Assembly (NCBI GenBank): GCA_022661535.1
Contig: JAKULF010000007.1
Span: 1,302,001-1,366,000, forward strand
Direction of reading: 5' to 3'
Length of the DNA: 64,000 bases
DNA from: Eutypa lata
Lineage: Eukaryota; Ascomycota; Sordariomycetes; Xylariales; Diatrypaceae
The translations under genes were made by a program, and so were the position numbers. The notes under the pieces were generated by a model. It had not been told where the DNA came from. It did no database searches and worked only from the letters and a program-made list of their open reading frames with translations. Positions within the stretch are counted from its first letter, which is position 1, and each line of letters begins with the position of its first letter. Shown piece after piece: positions 50,429 through 61,005 of this stretch.

Positions 50429-53400
50429 ATGATGGCTGTTTGGGAAACAGAAGACGAGCTATGCGGCCCTGCCGCTGCTTCGCTGCCGACGCCATCGGAT
50501 ACGCCCTATAGAACACCGTCACGGGGCTCGAGAAAGTCGCGGCGGTCAGTCACGCCCCCAGCTCTCTCGTCATCCCCTCCTCCCCTACCGCCAGGATACA
50601 AGAACGAGAGGAGTGGGAAGCGGTCATCGAGAGACGTCATGGCAGACGAGCCCCTTAGTATCCTTGACCCACGACGCTTCACCCCGACACTACATGCGAA
50701 TCTTGTCTCTGAGATCCTTACACTGCGCCGAGACCAGGAAGAGAAGAACAAGATCATAGAAAGTCTTGAAGAGACTCTTCACGATACACGGGAGGAACAG
50801 GAGACCTTGCAGACGAATCTAACTAGCACAACAAAAGAAAGTAGGTCTCTGAAACGGCAGCTGGCTCTTTTAGAAGGAGGTACATCGTCGGCACTCGGCG
50901 AACTTGCACGCGAGCGCGATGAAGCCGTCGATGTTTTGTCAGAAACGAGAAAACGACTAGAGACTACTCAGAAGAAGGTAAAAACACAAGAAGAAGACTC
51001 TCAAAGAGTCCACGACTTGTGGGCTAAAGAGAAGGACGATTGGGAGGAAGAGAGGCGCAAGTATGAACGCAAAGTACATGTTGCTGAAAGTCGGTTGAAA
51101 ACTGTGCTTGATGAAGTGGCTGCCTTCCAAGCAGCTCAAGCGAACGGTGCTCACAATGGGGCTGAGAGTGAAGAGGAAGATGCTGGGAAGGAGAATGATG
51201 GGGCCAGCGTTCGAACGATGAGCATGACGAATAGCGTTCGATATTCCACTGCTTTTGCCGCTGGCCTGAATAAGGTTAATGGTCATAGTCTTGCGGACGA
51301 ACTCAATTTTGACGATGACAGCGACTCGCAGACGGATCTCGATGGACGGCAGAGCGTCATCTCAAGTAGACACAACCGGAACCTAAGTCGTGATAGCGTG
51401 CTGTCGAGAACCCACGGCCGAAACGTAAGCATCGATAGCCAAATGCGTCCCGGAAGCGTTGCTCTGCGCCGAACACTTTACATGAATCCCGGGGTACTAG
51501 ACAGACTAGAAGGTGGAATTAGTGAGGATGATGAAGATGAAGAAATCCCCGTGAAGGTGGAATATACGGATACTGGTGTTCAGTATTCCCCGCCTCCGTC
51601 ACCTAAGCGGGCCCCTTCGAAGCCGTCTACCCCAGAACCTGCCGCACGGAGCGAGAAGTCAATGGATGTGGAAAGTCCACAACGAGGTGAAAACGAGATT
51701 GAGGCAAATCAGAGGCGCAAGCGGGTGCAACTCAACAAACCTATTGCAATTGAACCACCTGCCATAACGAAAACAATGGTGTCATCTGCATCTCAAACGG
51801 TAGATGAACCGTTAAGTCCCCCGAGGACACCGATATCACCTACACACGTGGAGCCGCCATCTATTGTCGAGGAACAGTTGAGTCAGATAGAAATGAAATC
51901 TATCGCTACTCAGACTACTGATGTCCCGGTTATTCAACAACCTACCCCTCAATTGCCTCCCAAGCCACGTTCTCAATCGCCACTACTCATTCCTAGTATC
52001 AGCATCGTTCCTCCGACCAGCCGCCCAGCATCTCCACGGGAACATCGATTACCTGAATACGTCAAAGACGTTGGTTGTCAGGTCTCGATCATCATGGAAC
52101 CCTCGGCAGATCTGAAATCTACCTCGACGCAAACTGAAGAAATCAGGATTGACAGAAGGCTCGACAAACTACCACCGCACCTACACCCATCTGCAATCTC
52201 TTCCAGACCAGTATCGCCGAACCCCACCATGGTAGAAGATTCGAAAAATTTTACGCCAGTACCTGGTAATGTGCCTCCTCGAAACCCGCGCCGCCTAACC
52301 GCCAAGCGCAGCTTCACGGACGATCTCAATGTATCACCACCGGCATCACCAATTTCCCAGATCGTGGATACTACTGAAACTCACGATGCCTACCCCGGCA
52401 ACAATGACGACGGCCCGCTTTCGGATGAAAAGGCACCGGTGAGGCGGCCACATCGCATCAGCAGCTTGTTTGCAGGATTTGAACCAGAAACCTCTGAAGA
52501 AGGTGAAGGGTTTGGAGATGGAGATGGAAGTGATAATGAGTTTCAGACTGCCCTTTCGGCTCCAAAACCGAAGGATGGTTCGAAGAAGCGACCAACTATA
52601 CGGATATCTCCCGAGCAGGTGCGAATGGTAAAGAACCACCCTGCAAGTGTCGCAAAACAAATGGGAGGCCCGGAAGTCTACAGCAGTTTCAGCCTTGTTG
52701 AGGGCAAATCGACAGGAAAAGCCCCGACCCGTGCCGCCGAGAAACCCGTCGCGGCAAACTCCAAATCTCCAGCGAATGCCATGCGCAAGGCAGCTATGAT
52801 TCAGAGTGGTATCGCGTCCCACCAGACTCGATCTCCGAGTCCGAGCTTGCTTGAGAAACACGATCCTCCATTCCCGATCCCCACGAGAGCCAGCTCGAGA
52901 AGACCACCGGCTAGCGTGAGTGCACCCAGCGACACGCAGCGCAGCCCGACTCGCGGGCCCGGTGAGAGCTGGCACCGTCGGGGTATGAAGGGTGGCCCTT
53001 ATAGATCTAATAGCATTCGCAAAGTTCGCTCCGCAGCCGCAATACCCCGGAACGCAAGACACCAACGTAGGCGGTCTAGCCGTTCGCCACCTCCACTATC
53101 ACCCTCAGAAGAAGCCCCAGATAGTCCTGGTCTCCCACCTCTCCCGAACAACCAAATCACTACCCCGCGTGGCCGAGATCATGGTGCGCCTCGATACCGG
53201 AGTCACCGGTCTCAGCCATCGACGAACACAGCATATACCGACAACACCAATGTAGGATCTACGGGCAGCTCACAACAAGCCTCGGGCGTGGTCGATGCGA
53301 TCGCGCAGACTATGGTGGGCGAATGGATGTTTAAATACGTGCGGCGGCGCAAGTCTTTCGGTGTGACGGACGGTAACGCGGAGGAGAACAGCAACGACCG

Positions 53401-54832
53401 CCACAAGCGGTGGGTATGGCTCGCGCCCTACGAGCGCGCCATCCTCTGGAGCAGCAAGCAACCACAATCCGGCAGCGCCTTGATGGGCAAGTCGGGTCGA
53501 AAGCGTACGTTATTGTCGGTGTCGTTGTCGGAGCCCCTAAGCAGTGCATTTCGGAGCAGAAAAGCTGACCTTTCCTTATCACCAGTGACGATCCAGTCCG
53601 TCTTGGACGTCAAAGACGACAACGCCCCGCCTAAGGGTGCGTCGCAGATCTTCAATCGATCCATCCTAATCCTCACGCCCCAGCGTGCCCTCAAATTCAC
53701 CGCTACCACCGCAGAACGCCACTACCTCTGGCTTACTGCGCTGTCCTTCCTCGCCCACTCCCATCAGGCCATCCCCGAGATCCTGCCCTTGTCGCCGGCA
53801 CCGGCTCCGAAATCAGCTAGCGCCGTCGCCCCTCCCCCGGCGGAATATGTCGACGTCCCGCGACACAAGACCAAGAGGGGCGGGATCCGCGACTCCATCC
53901 GCCTGACTAAGGGCAAGCACCCCGGGCTGAGCAGCCATGCCCATGCCGGCTACGGCGGCGGTAGCAACGGGGTCCTGCCCGAGGGAGAGGAGGTCGACGC
54001 CACCGTCAACGCCAGTCAACTTGATGACGCCCTCGCCACCTTCAAGCCCGAGGCCTTTGCCCCCGTACCGATCCACTACCGCGACCTATCGCGCGACGCC
54101 GCCGAGCCGCCCTTCATTCCGCGCTTCCACGACCGCACCGGTGATCGTAGTGGTGGTGTTACCGAGCGCGCTAACCAGGTTGTCCTACACGGCCGCAAGC
54201 GCAGCAATACGGGAGGCCATGTTCCGCCGCCCCTATCATTCCGTGGATTCTCCTCGCCGCCGCCGTCGGGCCCTAGCCTTAATTCATCGTCGTCGCACCA
54301 CGCGCCGAGCAACAGCACGGCGGGTAACAGTGTCGCGGGAAACAGCATCGGCACAGCGGGGTCGTCCGACATCTATAGCTACATTGCCCCACCATCCCAG
54401 GTCTCGGGAAGCGTAGCGGGCGGCACGACGGCTTCAGTGGCTGCGGGCTGGGGACCTGTCGGATCGAGCATCGCGGGCTCGGTGCGCACGTCCGAGGCGT
54501 CGTCTCGACCGCCGACGAATAACTTCTTCGAGGCGATCGGGACCGTCCGCATGGAGGCTTTCATCAGCCCGCTGACTTTCCCGAAGTTCGATGACCATCC
54601 CGACGAGGCGGACGAGTGGCGCTATCGTGCGCGCAGGCGCAGTAAGGAGCGCAGACGCACGAGGAGTCGCAGTCGCAGGCGCGATAGTTATGCCTCGCGT
54701 GGTACGCGCGCCACGGCTACCACTGCTACAGATTACTCGTCTGCTTATGGTGGCGGTGGTGGTCGAAGTAGTAGGGCGGGCACTGCGGCTGATGAGGATT
54801 TCTTCCGGGAGGATCCTTTCAAGGGCTTCTAA
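50429..54832 (+). CDS. NUM1: Num1/ApsA-like cortical anchor with PH domain
   Basis: This is a predicted cell-cortex protein. Relatives (yeast Num1, Aspergillus ApsA) anchor dynein and mitochondria for nuclear migration. One intron inside the PH domain (53505-53585, 81 bp, GTACGT..CAG, branch GCTGAC) is removed. Joining 50429-53504 to 53586-54832 gives 1440 residues and the conserved junction GRKLTIQSVLDVKDD. Order of parts: Ser/Pro-rich N-terminus; coiled coil (about 95-235, LRRDQEEKNKIIESLEETL..); a long disordered Ser/Pro part with repeated SxQT motifs (SSASQTV, SIATQTT, STSTQTE); and the PH domain (about 960-1060, VGEWMFKYVRRRKSFG to YLWLTALSFLAHS). The tail is Gly/Ser-rich with an Arg/Ser-dense end. 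The intron length is a multiple of 3 and has no stop, so a naive reading frame misses it. Two ATGs stand in tandem, and the first is used. Confidence 0.9.
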   Translation: MMAVWETEDELCGPAAASLPTPSDTPYRTPSRGSRKSRRSVTPPALSSSPPPLPPGYKNERSGKRSSRDVMADEPLSILDPRRFTPTLHANLVSEILTLRRDQEEKNKIIESLEETLHDTREEQETLQTNLTSTTKESRSLKRQLALLEGGTSSALGELARERDEAVDVLSETRKRLETTQKKVKTQEEDSQRVHDLWAKEKDDWEEERRKYERKVHVAESRLKTVLDEVAAFQAAQANGAHNGAESEEEDAGKENDGASVRTMSMTNSVRYSTAFAAGLNKVNGHSLADELNFDDDSDSQTDLDGRQSVISSRHNRNLSRDSVLSRTHGRNVSIDSQMRPGSVALRRTLYMNPGVLDRLEGGISEDDEDEEIPVKVEYTDTGVQYSPPPSPKRAPSKPSTPEPAARSEKSMDVESPQRGENEIEANQRRKRVQLNKPIAIEPPAITKTMVSSASQTVDEPLSPPRTPISPTHVEPPSIVEEQLSQIEMKSIATQTTDVPVIQQPTPQLPPKPRSQSPLLIPSISIVPPTSRPASPREHRLPEYVKDVGCQVSIIMEPSADLKSTSTQTEEIRIDRRLDKLPPHLHPSAISSRPVSPNPTMVEDSKNFTPVPGNVPPRNPRRLTAKRSFTDDLNVSPPASPISQIVDTTETHDAYPGNNDDGPLSDEKAPVRRPHRISSLFAGFEPETSEEGEGFGDGDGSDNEFQTALSAPKPKDGSKKRPTIRISPEQVRMVKNHPASVAKQMGGPEVYSSFSLVEGKSTGKAPTRAAEKPVAANSKSPANAMRKAAMIQSGIASHQTRSPSPSLLEKHDPPFPIPTRASSRRPPASVSAPSDTQRSPTRGPGESWHRRGMKGGPYRSNSIRKVRSAAAIPRNARHQRRRSSRSPPPLSPSEEAPDSPGLPPLPNNQITTPRGRDHGAPRYRSHRSQPSTNTAYTDNTNVGSTGSSQQASGVVDAIAQTMVGEWMFKYVRRRKSFGVTDGNAEENSNDRHKRWVWLAPYERAILWSSKQPQSGSALMGKSGRKRTLLSVSLSEPLSSAFRSRKADLSLSPVTIQSVLDVKDDNAPPKGASQIFNRSILILTPQRALKFTATTAERHYLWLTALSFLAHSHQAIPEILPLSPAPAPKSASAVAPPPAEYVDVPRHKTKRGGIRDSIRLTKGKHPGLSSHAHAGYGGGSNGVLPEGEEVDATVNASQLDDALATFKPEAFAPVPIHYRDLSRDAAEPPFIPRFHDRTGDRSGGVTERANQVVLHGRKRSNTGGHVPPPLSFRGFSSPPPSGPSLNSSSSHHAPSNSTAGNSVAGNSIGTAGSSDIYSYIAPPSQVSGSVAGGTTASVAAGWGPVGSSIAGSVRTSEASSRPPTNNFFEAIGTVRMEAFISPLTFPKFDDHPDEADEWRYRARRRSKERRRTRSRSRRRDSYASRGTRATATTATDYSSAYGGGGGRSSRAGTAADEDFFREDPFKGF
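53505..53585 (+). other. In-frame 81-bp intron inside the PH-domain exon
   Basis: The donor is GTACGT, the acceptor CACCAG, and a good branch site GCTGAC lies about 20 nt before the acceptor. It divides by three and lacks stops, so retention would add 27 Ser/Leu-rich residues to the PH domain. Confidence 0.8.
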
Positions 54833-56641
54833 AGTTCTCTCCCTTCCCCTCTTATTTTTTCACATACCGTACCCTACGTCAACTTTACCTTCACTACTAC
54901 TATTACTACTACAAGTCACGGCCGCACAACTATTACATTACAGAGATACCCCTGAAACACGCACGCATTTTTCATTATTACTCACTGATCGAACTCCTGT
55001 TACTACTACAAGAACAACGATAACTTCTACGACTTCTACCTACTTTGTGTTATTACTCGCGTGTTGGATGTTTGTCCATAACAACACCGTTACTTATATA
55101 TATCTGCCTGTCCCTCGCTCTCAGCTGCTACGGCTGAATCTTTTTGCCTTGCTACAGAAAAGGGGAACTGGATTTTCCGCCGTCGTTCTCTATATGACGC
55201 CTCCACTATGTATGTTTTATACGCACTTTTATGTATAACTTAAACCGACTTCAGCCCCTATTGCTTATGGTAAGGGATCACTATTTTGCTTTATGCTACT
55301 TATGTAGGTAGTCAGTCAAACATCCAGTTAATAACTGATACTACTTAAAGCTATCACTTGTACATTATTCTGTTTCTGTAACTGTTTTCTTTCTCCCTTT
55401 TTTTCTTCTCTTCTTGTTTTCCCCTTGTCCCGGAATCGGAGTCGGATGGAAAGGAGGGTGGTGGAGGGCCAATAATTATGGGCAGGGAAAAAAGACACAG
55501 GACTGACAATGGAAGGAAAGGAAAGGCAAGGAGGGAGGAGAACTGAGGACCTTTACATTAGGTAACCTGTGTATATGTATACGTACTTAACACACACATA
55601 TATATAGACGAAACGGATTAAATTTCGGGTTTCACGACCCTTGGGGGTCTGTTCTGACTGGACTTGGAGGAAAGTTTTCTTGGTATTCTGCTGCGAAAAA
55701 AAAATATTTATTCCTAGTAGGGAGTCTTGTTTGATAAAGGAGAAAGAAAAAAAAGACGAGGGCCGAGAAAAAAGGTCTCGCTATTACTCGATAACTGGAA
55801 TGTTCACATGTCTACCTACTTAACGTACTACCTTTAAGTACTCATCTAAGAGTCGTCTCTTTGAATGCCATGGCCAATGAACAATGACATGGTTTTTTGG
55901 CATGTAAGAGCTACACCAATAATGACCCACCACATAGCTGACTACCTAAGGTAGTAAATGACTCGAAGTCAATAGATGTTGGGAGAATGCATTCACTGTT
56001 CGTTTGTTCGAATATTTGTTTGCGTGAATCAGAATGCTCAAGGTAGTTCGAGTAATTGTATGAATAATCTATTACCATATACAGGTATGTAGAATAGGTA
56101 GGGTAATCAGTCGCCTCTCTTTGCCTCAGGCATTGAGATATTGTACCTAGCAATAAGCATGCCAATCCTGGCTTATCAATCAGCAAATCAACTAACTAAA
56201 ATTGACACTTGCCCCTCCAGTTGTTACAACGTTAGTCAAGTTGTATGTACCTAACTTTACACCCCTCGGGCTAATCGTCATTAGGTACCGACAACTACAA
56301 CTACTACCTACAATCTACAATCTCACAAACTTTACTTCAGCTTCAGTTTCCGTCTTGTATCACGCCATTTCGAGTACTACACTCATTTCCTAACTGTTTA
56401 TAGAGAAAACCTCACCTCGCCAGCATATAGAGATCCTTTGGGAAAGACGTCCACATCATCAACGCAAGCCTTTAGGCCTCCTACGCTGAACTTCTGCTTT
56501 TTACTTGACACTTCACTTAACACCGACATTCTGACCCGCATCGTCATTCGCCGCTCGTTTTGCGCCTTCCTTCCTTCCCTTCCCTTCCTCACCCCTCCGC
56601 GCACGACCCACGATAACTTCTCCCACATCACAACCGCCAAG
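54833..56641. other. Intergenic, no gene seen
   Basis: This holds the 3' flank of the Num1-like gene (rich in CTACTAC and TTACTAC), then A/T-rich sequence, then the C-rich promoter of UBC12 (56540-56641). Small frames here have no domain. Confidence 0.5.
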
Positions 56642-57414
56642 ATGTTGAAAATATGGTCTATGGTGCGTTGGGAAGAAATTATAAGATATATCATCATATG
56701 GTAGAGAAGAATGCTGCTGACTTTCTCCCGTAGAAAAAAGAGCAACAGGCAAAAGATAATGCAGATGGCGCCGCCGGTGGTAAGAAGAAAAAGGTGACGG
56801 CAGCACAACTACGGGTGCAGAAAGGTAAATAGCTAATATTTCTTTCATTCTTCCTGCTCACTTTCTTGATTACTTGGTTATATCTCCACCCTCTTATCTA
56901 TCTACCTACCCATACTCCAAGGCTAACGAGACCGCTTCTTCTCCGCCCCCCTCCTCCCTCAGACATCTCCGAGCTGGCGTTAGGCACGACGATGAAGGTG
57001 GACTTCCCGGACGCGGACGACATCCTCAACTTCGTGCTGGAGATCAAGCCGGACGAGGGGTGCTACCACGGGGGCCGGTTCACGTTCACGTTCGCGATGA
57101 ACCAGAACTACCCGCACGAGCCGCCCAAGGTGCGGTGCCAGCAGACCATCTACCACCCGAACATCGACCTCGAGGGCAAGGTGTGCCTCAACATCCTGCG
57201 CGAGGACTGGAAGCCCGTGCTCAACCTCAACGCCGTCATCGTCGGCCTGCAGTTCCTCTTTCTCGAGCCCAACGCCTCCGACCCCCTCAACAAGGAGGCC
57301 GCCGAGGACCTGCGCCAGAGCCGCGACAACTTCCGCCGCAACGTCCGCACCTCCATGAGCGGCGGCTCCATACGCGGCGTCTCCTACGATCGCGTGCTGT
57401 TTAGCAAACACTAG
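56642..57414 (+). CDS. UBC12: NEDD8-conjugating enzyme Ubc12
   Basis: This E2 transfers NEDD8 (Rub1) to cullins and so activates SCF-type ubiquitin ligases. Three exons, 56642-56662 (21 nt), 56734-56824 and 56963-57414, give 187 residues. Introns are 71 and 138 bp. The first exon encodes only MLKIWSM, which corresponds to the N-terminal docking peptide known in the family to bind Dcn1 and the NEDD8 E1. A Lys-rich linker follows ([17 protein letters not shown]). The E2 core contains [19 protein letters not shown] (102-104), and catalytic Cys112 in [10 protein letters not shown], then [17 protein letters not shown] and the C-terminal [15 protein letters not shown]. The length is normal. The third exon is strikingly GC-rich against the A/T-rich first exons and flanks. 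The start is chosen because of MLK, the family's first residues. Confidence 0.95.
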
Positions 57415-57697
57415 CGAGAGAAATCGGGAGGTCGGGCGGTCGGACAGGGTCGGTCGAGCGAATGACCCCACCACCACAACTATTTCGATACATTCCATAC
57501 ATATACCCGGTGGTTAAAATCATTCAATCACGAGCTGTCTTCATATACCTACTTGCCTACCTACGTTCCTACTTGTCTACTGCCTTAATCGACTCTATAC
57601 AACCGCACCACTACCTAGAGCTAAGGCTTCCACGAAGAAAGGAAAGGCCGGATACGAGGCAGGGTAGGATCGATCATTTCTAGATTGGCGGCGGCTT

Positions 57698-57728
<31 letters not shown>

Positions 57729-57732
57729 ACAC
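57698..57732. repeat. (AC)n dinucleotide run, about 13 units plus tail
   Basis: AC run with one AT interruption between UBC12 and ILV5. Confidence 0.85.
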
Positions 57733-58295
57733 ATCAGTTCTGCGAATAAATTAGAGGTGTTCCTTTTTCTACACAAGCGGGGCATCTACTCCATTTCGAG
57801 GAAGAGGGGCCTAACGAAGTCGAGTCGGGGACGCTGTTTGATATATCAATGTGTCCCTTAGCAGCAAGAGGGAGGCGAGAGGGAAATAAATGATGACGAT
57901 GACTATGATGTTTCTCTTTTTCGGGTGTCTCTTTTGTCTAGCACGCGAATAGTGCATGCATATTGGCGTAGGAAGGGTGGAAGCAAGAAAGGAAGAAGAG
58001 GGAGGCATGGATGCATGCATAGCAGGCAGGGCATTTGAGATTACGGTACGGTATGGTGTAGTAGATATAGGAGATGAACATTGAGACAGACAACCTTTGC
58101 ATGTGACATCTACAGATATTTGTCGTAGTAGTGATGATTGCTTGTGATAGCCGGTAAAAGGTGACCATCCAAGCCATCCATCCCTCTATGGTAACGCTTG
58201 CGCTCTGCTAGGTAGTGTAGATCGGGTGTTCTTGGCTTTCCCCGGGACCTTGAAACCCAGCAATGGGGTCTTACTACCCCACCACGACATTAGAA

Positions 58296-58308
58296 TGACT
58301 CCTATTGG
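58296..58308. promoter_or_regulatory. Possible CPC1/Gcn4 half-site plus CCAAT box upstream of ILV5
   Basis: TGACTC at 58296-58301, one base short of the full TGACTCA, lies next to ATTGG (an inverted CCAAT box, 58304-58308), 264 bp before the ILV5 start. General amino-acid control is known to act on ILV5 in fungi. The match itself is short and could be chance. Confidence 0.3.
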
Positions 58309-58564
58309 CTATGATGAACGCCGAAGTCGCTGTTAGAAAAAAAGCTTCTTAGCTCACCCACCGCCTGCAAGGTCAACAGCTGGGTTTTTAGGGTCCCTCC
58401 GGCAAAAAAAATAAATTTTCTGACTGTAACTAGAGCTCCGAAAAAAAGAAGGTCTGATATGATAATATTGCCCACTTCCCAATTTATACAGTTTTAAACT
58501 TCCTCCTCCTACCTTTCCTCCCTTTTTTCAATCTCCACTCCGTTATCCTTTTGATATCCTCACA

Positions 58565-60068
58565 ATGGCTTCTCGAGGCTTCTCCAAGGCTCTTCGTAGC
58601 CAATTGGCCCGTCAAGTGGCCTCCCCGGCCGCCCAGCGTCGCTCGTTCGTCGCTGCCGCCAACCTCGTCAGAGCCACTGCTAAGCAGGCCCGCCCTGCCG
58701 TCGCTGGCATTGCTCAGCAGCAGGTCCGTGGTGTTAAGACCATTGACTTCGCTGGTGTACCTGAGGATGTATACGGTAAGCTTATTTATCAATTGTGCCT
58801 TTGGTGGGGGTTTCATAACTGACGATATAATTTATACAGAGCGTGCCGACTGGCCCAAGGAGAAGTTGTTGGTGAGTCACAATTTGCTCTCGAATACTAC
58901 GAAACGAATAAAAAGGGCGACCAATGGCCGCTGACACAAATTTACAGGAGTACTTCAAGAACGACACCCTCGCCCTCATCGGCTACGGTTCGCAAGGTCA
59001 CGGCCAAGGTCTTAACCTCCGTGACAACGGTCTGAACGTCATCATCGGTGTCCGAAAGAACGGCCAATCATGGAAGGATGCCCAACAAGACGGCTGGGTT
59101 CCCGGCAAGAACCTCTTCGAAGTCGACGAGGCCATCTCTCGGGGTACCGTCGTCATGAACCTGCTCAGTGATGCTGCCCAGTCCGAGACTTGGCCTGCCA
59201 TCAAGCCCCAGCTGACCAAGGGAAAGGTAGGCGGGAACAAACAGCCCATTGCATCTTTACGCTGAGCAATACCTGACTGACTTATTAAATAGACTCTGTA
59301 CTTCTCCCACGGTTTCTCCCCTGTCTTCAAGGATGTCACCAATGTTGATGTCCCCAAGGATGTCGACGTCATCCTCGTCGCCCCCAAGGGATCTGGCCGA
59401 ACTGTCCGATCTCTCTTCCGTGAGGGTCGTGGTATCAACTCCTCTTACGCCGTCTTCCAGGACGTCACTGGCAAGGCCGAGGAGAAGGCTCAGGCCCTCG
59501 GTGTTGCCATCGGCAGTGGTTACCTCTACAAGACCACCTTCGAGAAGGAGGTGTACTCGGACCTGTACGGCGAGCGCGGCTGCCTGATGGGCGGCATCCA
59601 CGGCATGTTCCTCGCGCAGTACGAGGTGCTCCGCGAGCGCGGCCACAGCCCCAGCGAGGCCTTCAACGAGACGGTCGAGGAGGCCACCCAGAGCCTGTAC
59701 CCCCTGATCGGCGCCAACGGCATGGACTGGATGTACGAGGCGTGCTCCACGACGGCCCGCCGCGGCGCCATCGACTGGACCCCCAAGTTCAAGGACGCCC
59801 TGAAGCCCGTCTTCAACTCCCTGTACGACTCGGTCCGCGACGGCACCGAGACCAAGCGCTCCCTCGAGTACAACAGCCAGAAGGACTACCGCCAGAAGTT
59901 CGAGGCCGAGATGGAGGAGATCCGCAACCTGGAGATCTGGAAGGCCGGCAAGGCCGTGAGGTAAGAACCAACCCTTTGAACCAACGAAAACTATGCATGG
60001 TACGACCACAATGCTAACGAGATATATTTTCTTCTTGCAGATCTCTCCGACCTGAAAACCAGAAGTAA
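58565..60068 (+). CDS. ILV5: Ketol-acid reductoisomerase, mitochondrial
   Basis: This is the second common step of valine, leucine and isoleucine synthesis: NADPH- and Mg-dependent isomerisation and reduction of acetolactate or acetohydroxybutyrate in the mitochondrial matrix. Five exons join in frame: 58565-58775, 58840-58871, 58948-59226, 59293-59960 and 60041-60068. They give 405 residues, and all four introns (64-80 bp) have GT..AG borders. The first about 60 residues are Arg/Ala/Ser-rich without acids (MASRGFSKALRSQLARQ), a mitochondrial targeting peptide. The NADPH fold shows GYGSQGHGQGLNLRDNG (93-109). The knotted C-terminal domain has GSGYLYKTTFEKEVYSDLYGERGCLMGG, with metal-ligand acids in DLYGERG and further conserved residues in NETVEEATQ. 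It ends in RSLRPENQK. Exons 3 and 4 are strongly GC-rich at third positions, as expected of a highly expressed gene. Confidence 0.97.
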
Positions 60069-61005
60069 GGGAGGGAGGTTGCAATTTTTGGGGCGTTTTA
60101 AAAACGAAAACAAAACAGATTTCGGGACGGTATTAAAAATATTTAAAATGGATGAGAGGCAATGAAATGAATATATTCCCCCGGAAAGGATAAAAACCAA
60201 TGAAAGCTTTTGTACTTATATTCAGGATCCCCCCCGCCCCCTTTTATCTCGTATGAGTGAGAGCGAGGAGGATATGTGGGACATAAGGAGGAGGGTATTA
60301 GGAGGTAGTCCAAAAAAAAGTTGCTGACGTTCAAAAAAAACACTTCTGCGTGTGCTTGCCCCTGTACTGGTTCGACCACGTGCGTGTGATCAATCCATAA
60401 CTTCGACAATACTTTCAATGCATATGAACTAGATCTTTCATCTTTTGCAATAACTATCTGCTTACCTACATACCAAGTAGTTGTTGACCTTATCCGTTAT
60501 CGGGAAGAGCTAACAACAAACCTGTAGTCTTCCTGAGGACTAGAGGATGCTTAAGGGCGTGATGTGTTTTCTTCAAGGACCAAAAAAATTATAATTAATT
60601 AAACAATTAAGCAATAAATTATATCGCCGATGCGGGGACGGCCGAATATCCACAATCATATATCTACTTACTTACCAACTCACATAACCGACCTAACAAC
60701 TTCTCTCTCCCTCGTTCTGGGATGGTAAGTAATTAGATGGGCATCCACCAATCCATCTATCTATCGGATTCCATATCCGCCATTAAACTGATATCCAAAC
60801 GGCCACATATGTTATAAATACGTAGCTAGAGGAGCTAAAGGAACTATTTCTTCTTCCAATCCAGCTATTTCCTCTCCCCCTCCCCCTCCCCCTTTCTTTT
60901 TATTCGCAAAGGGGAAGGCCAGATAGATATAAGGAAAGAAAAGGCGAATAGAGAAGCAGTAGAAGAAGAAGAAGAAGAAGAAGAACAAAACAAAACAAAA
61001 CAAAA
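60069..61005. other. Intergenic, ILV5 to PLP enzyme
   Basis: This is the 3' flank of ILV5 and the A/T-rich promoter of the next gene. It ends in a purine-rich leader made of (AGA)8 (60961-60984) and (CAAAA)4 (60985-61004), directly before the ATG. No gene is seen. Confidence 0.5.
60961..61004 (+). repeat. (AGA)8 plus (CAAAA)4 leader repeats
   Basis: Two adjoining short tandem repeats form the last 44 bp before the start codon of the PLP enzyme gene. They place A at the positions favoured before fungal start codons. Confidence 0.85.

Larger units (their letters stand above)
57415..58564. other. Intergenic, UBC12 to ILV5
   Basis: This holds the 3' flank of UBC12, an AC microsatellite at about 57698-57732, and the promoter of ILV5. 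The ILV5 leader (58500-58564) is C/T-rich. No other gene is seen. Confidence 0.5.

Noticed and set aside
59257..60084. Long minus-strand frame opposite ILV5
   Set aside because: Antisense shadow of the strongly codon-biased ILV5 exons; no domain.
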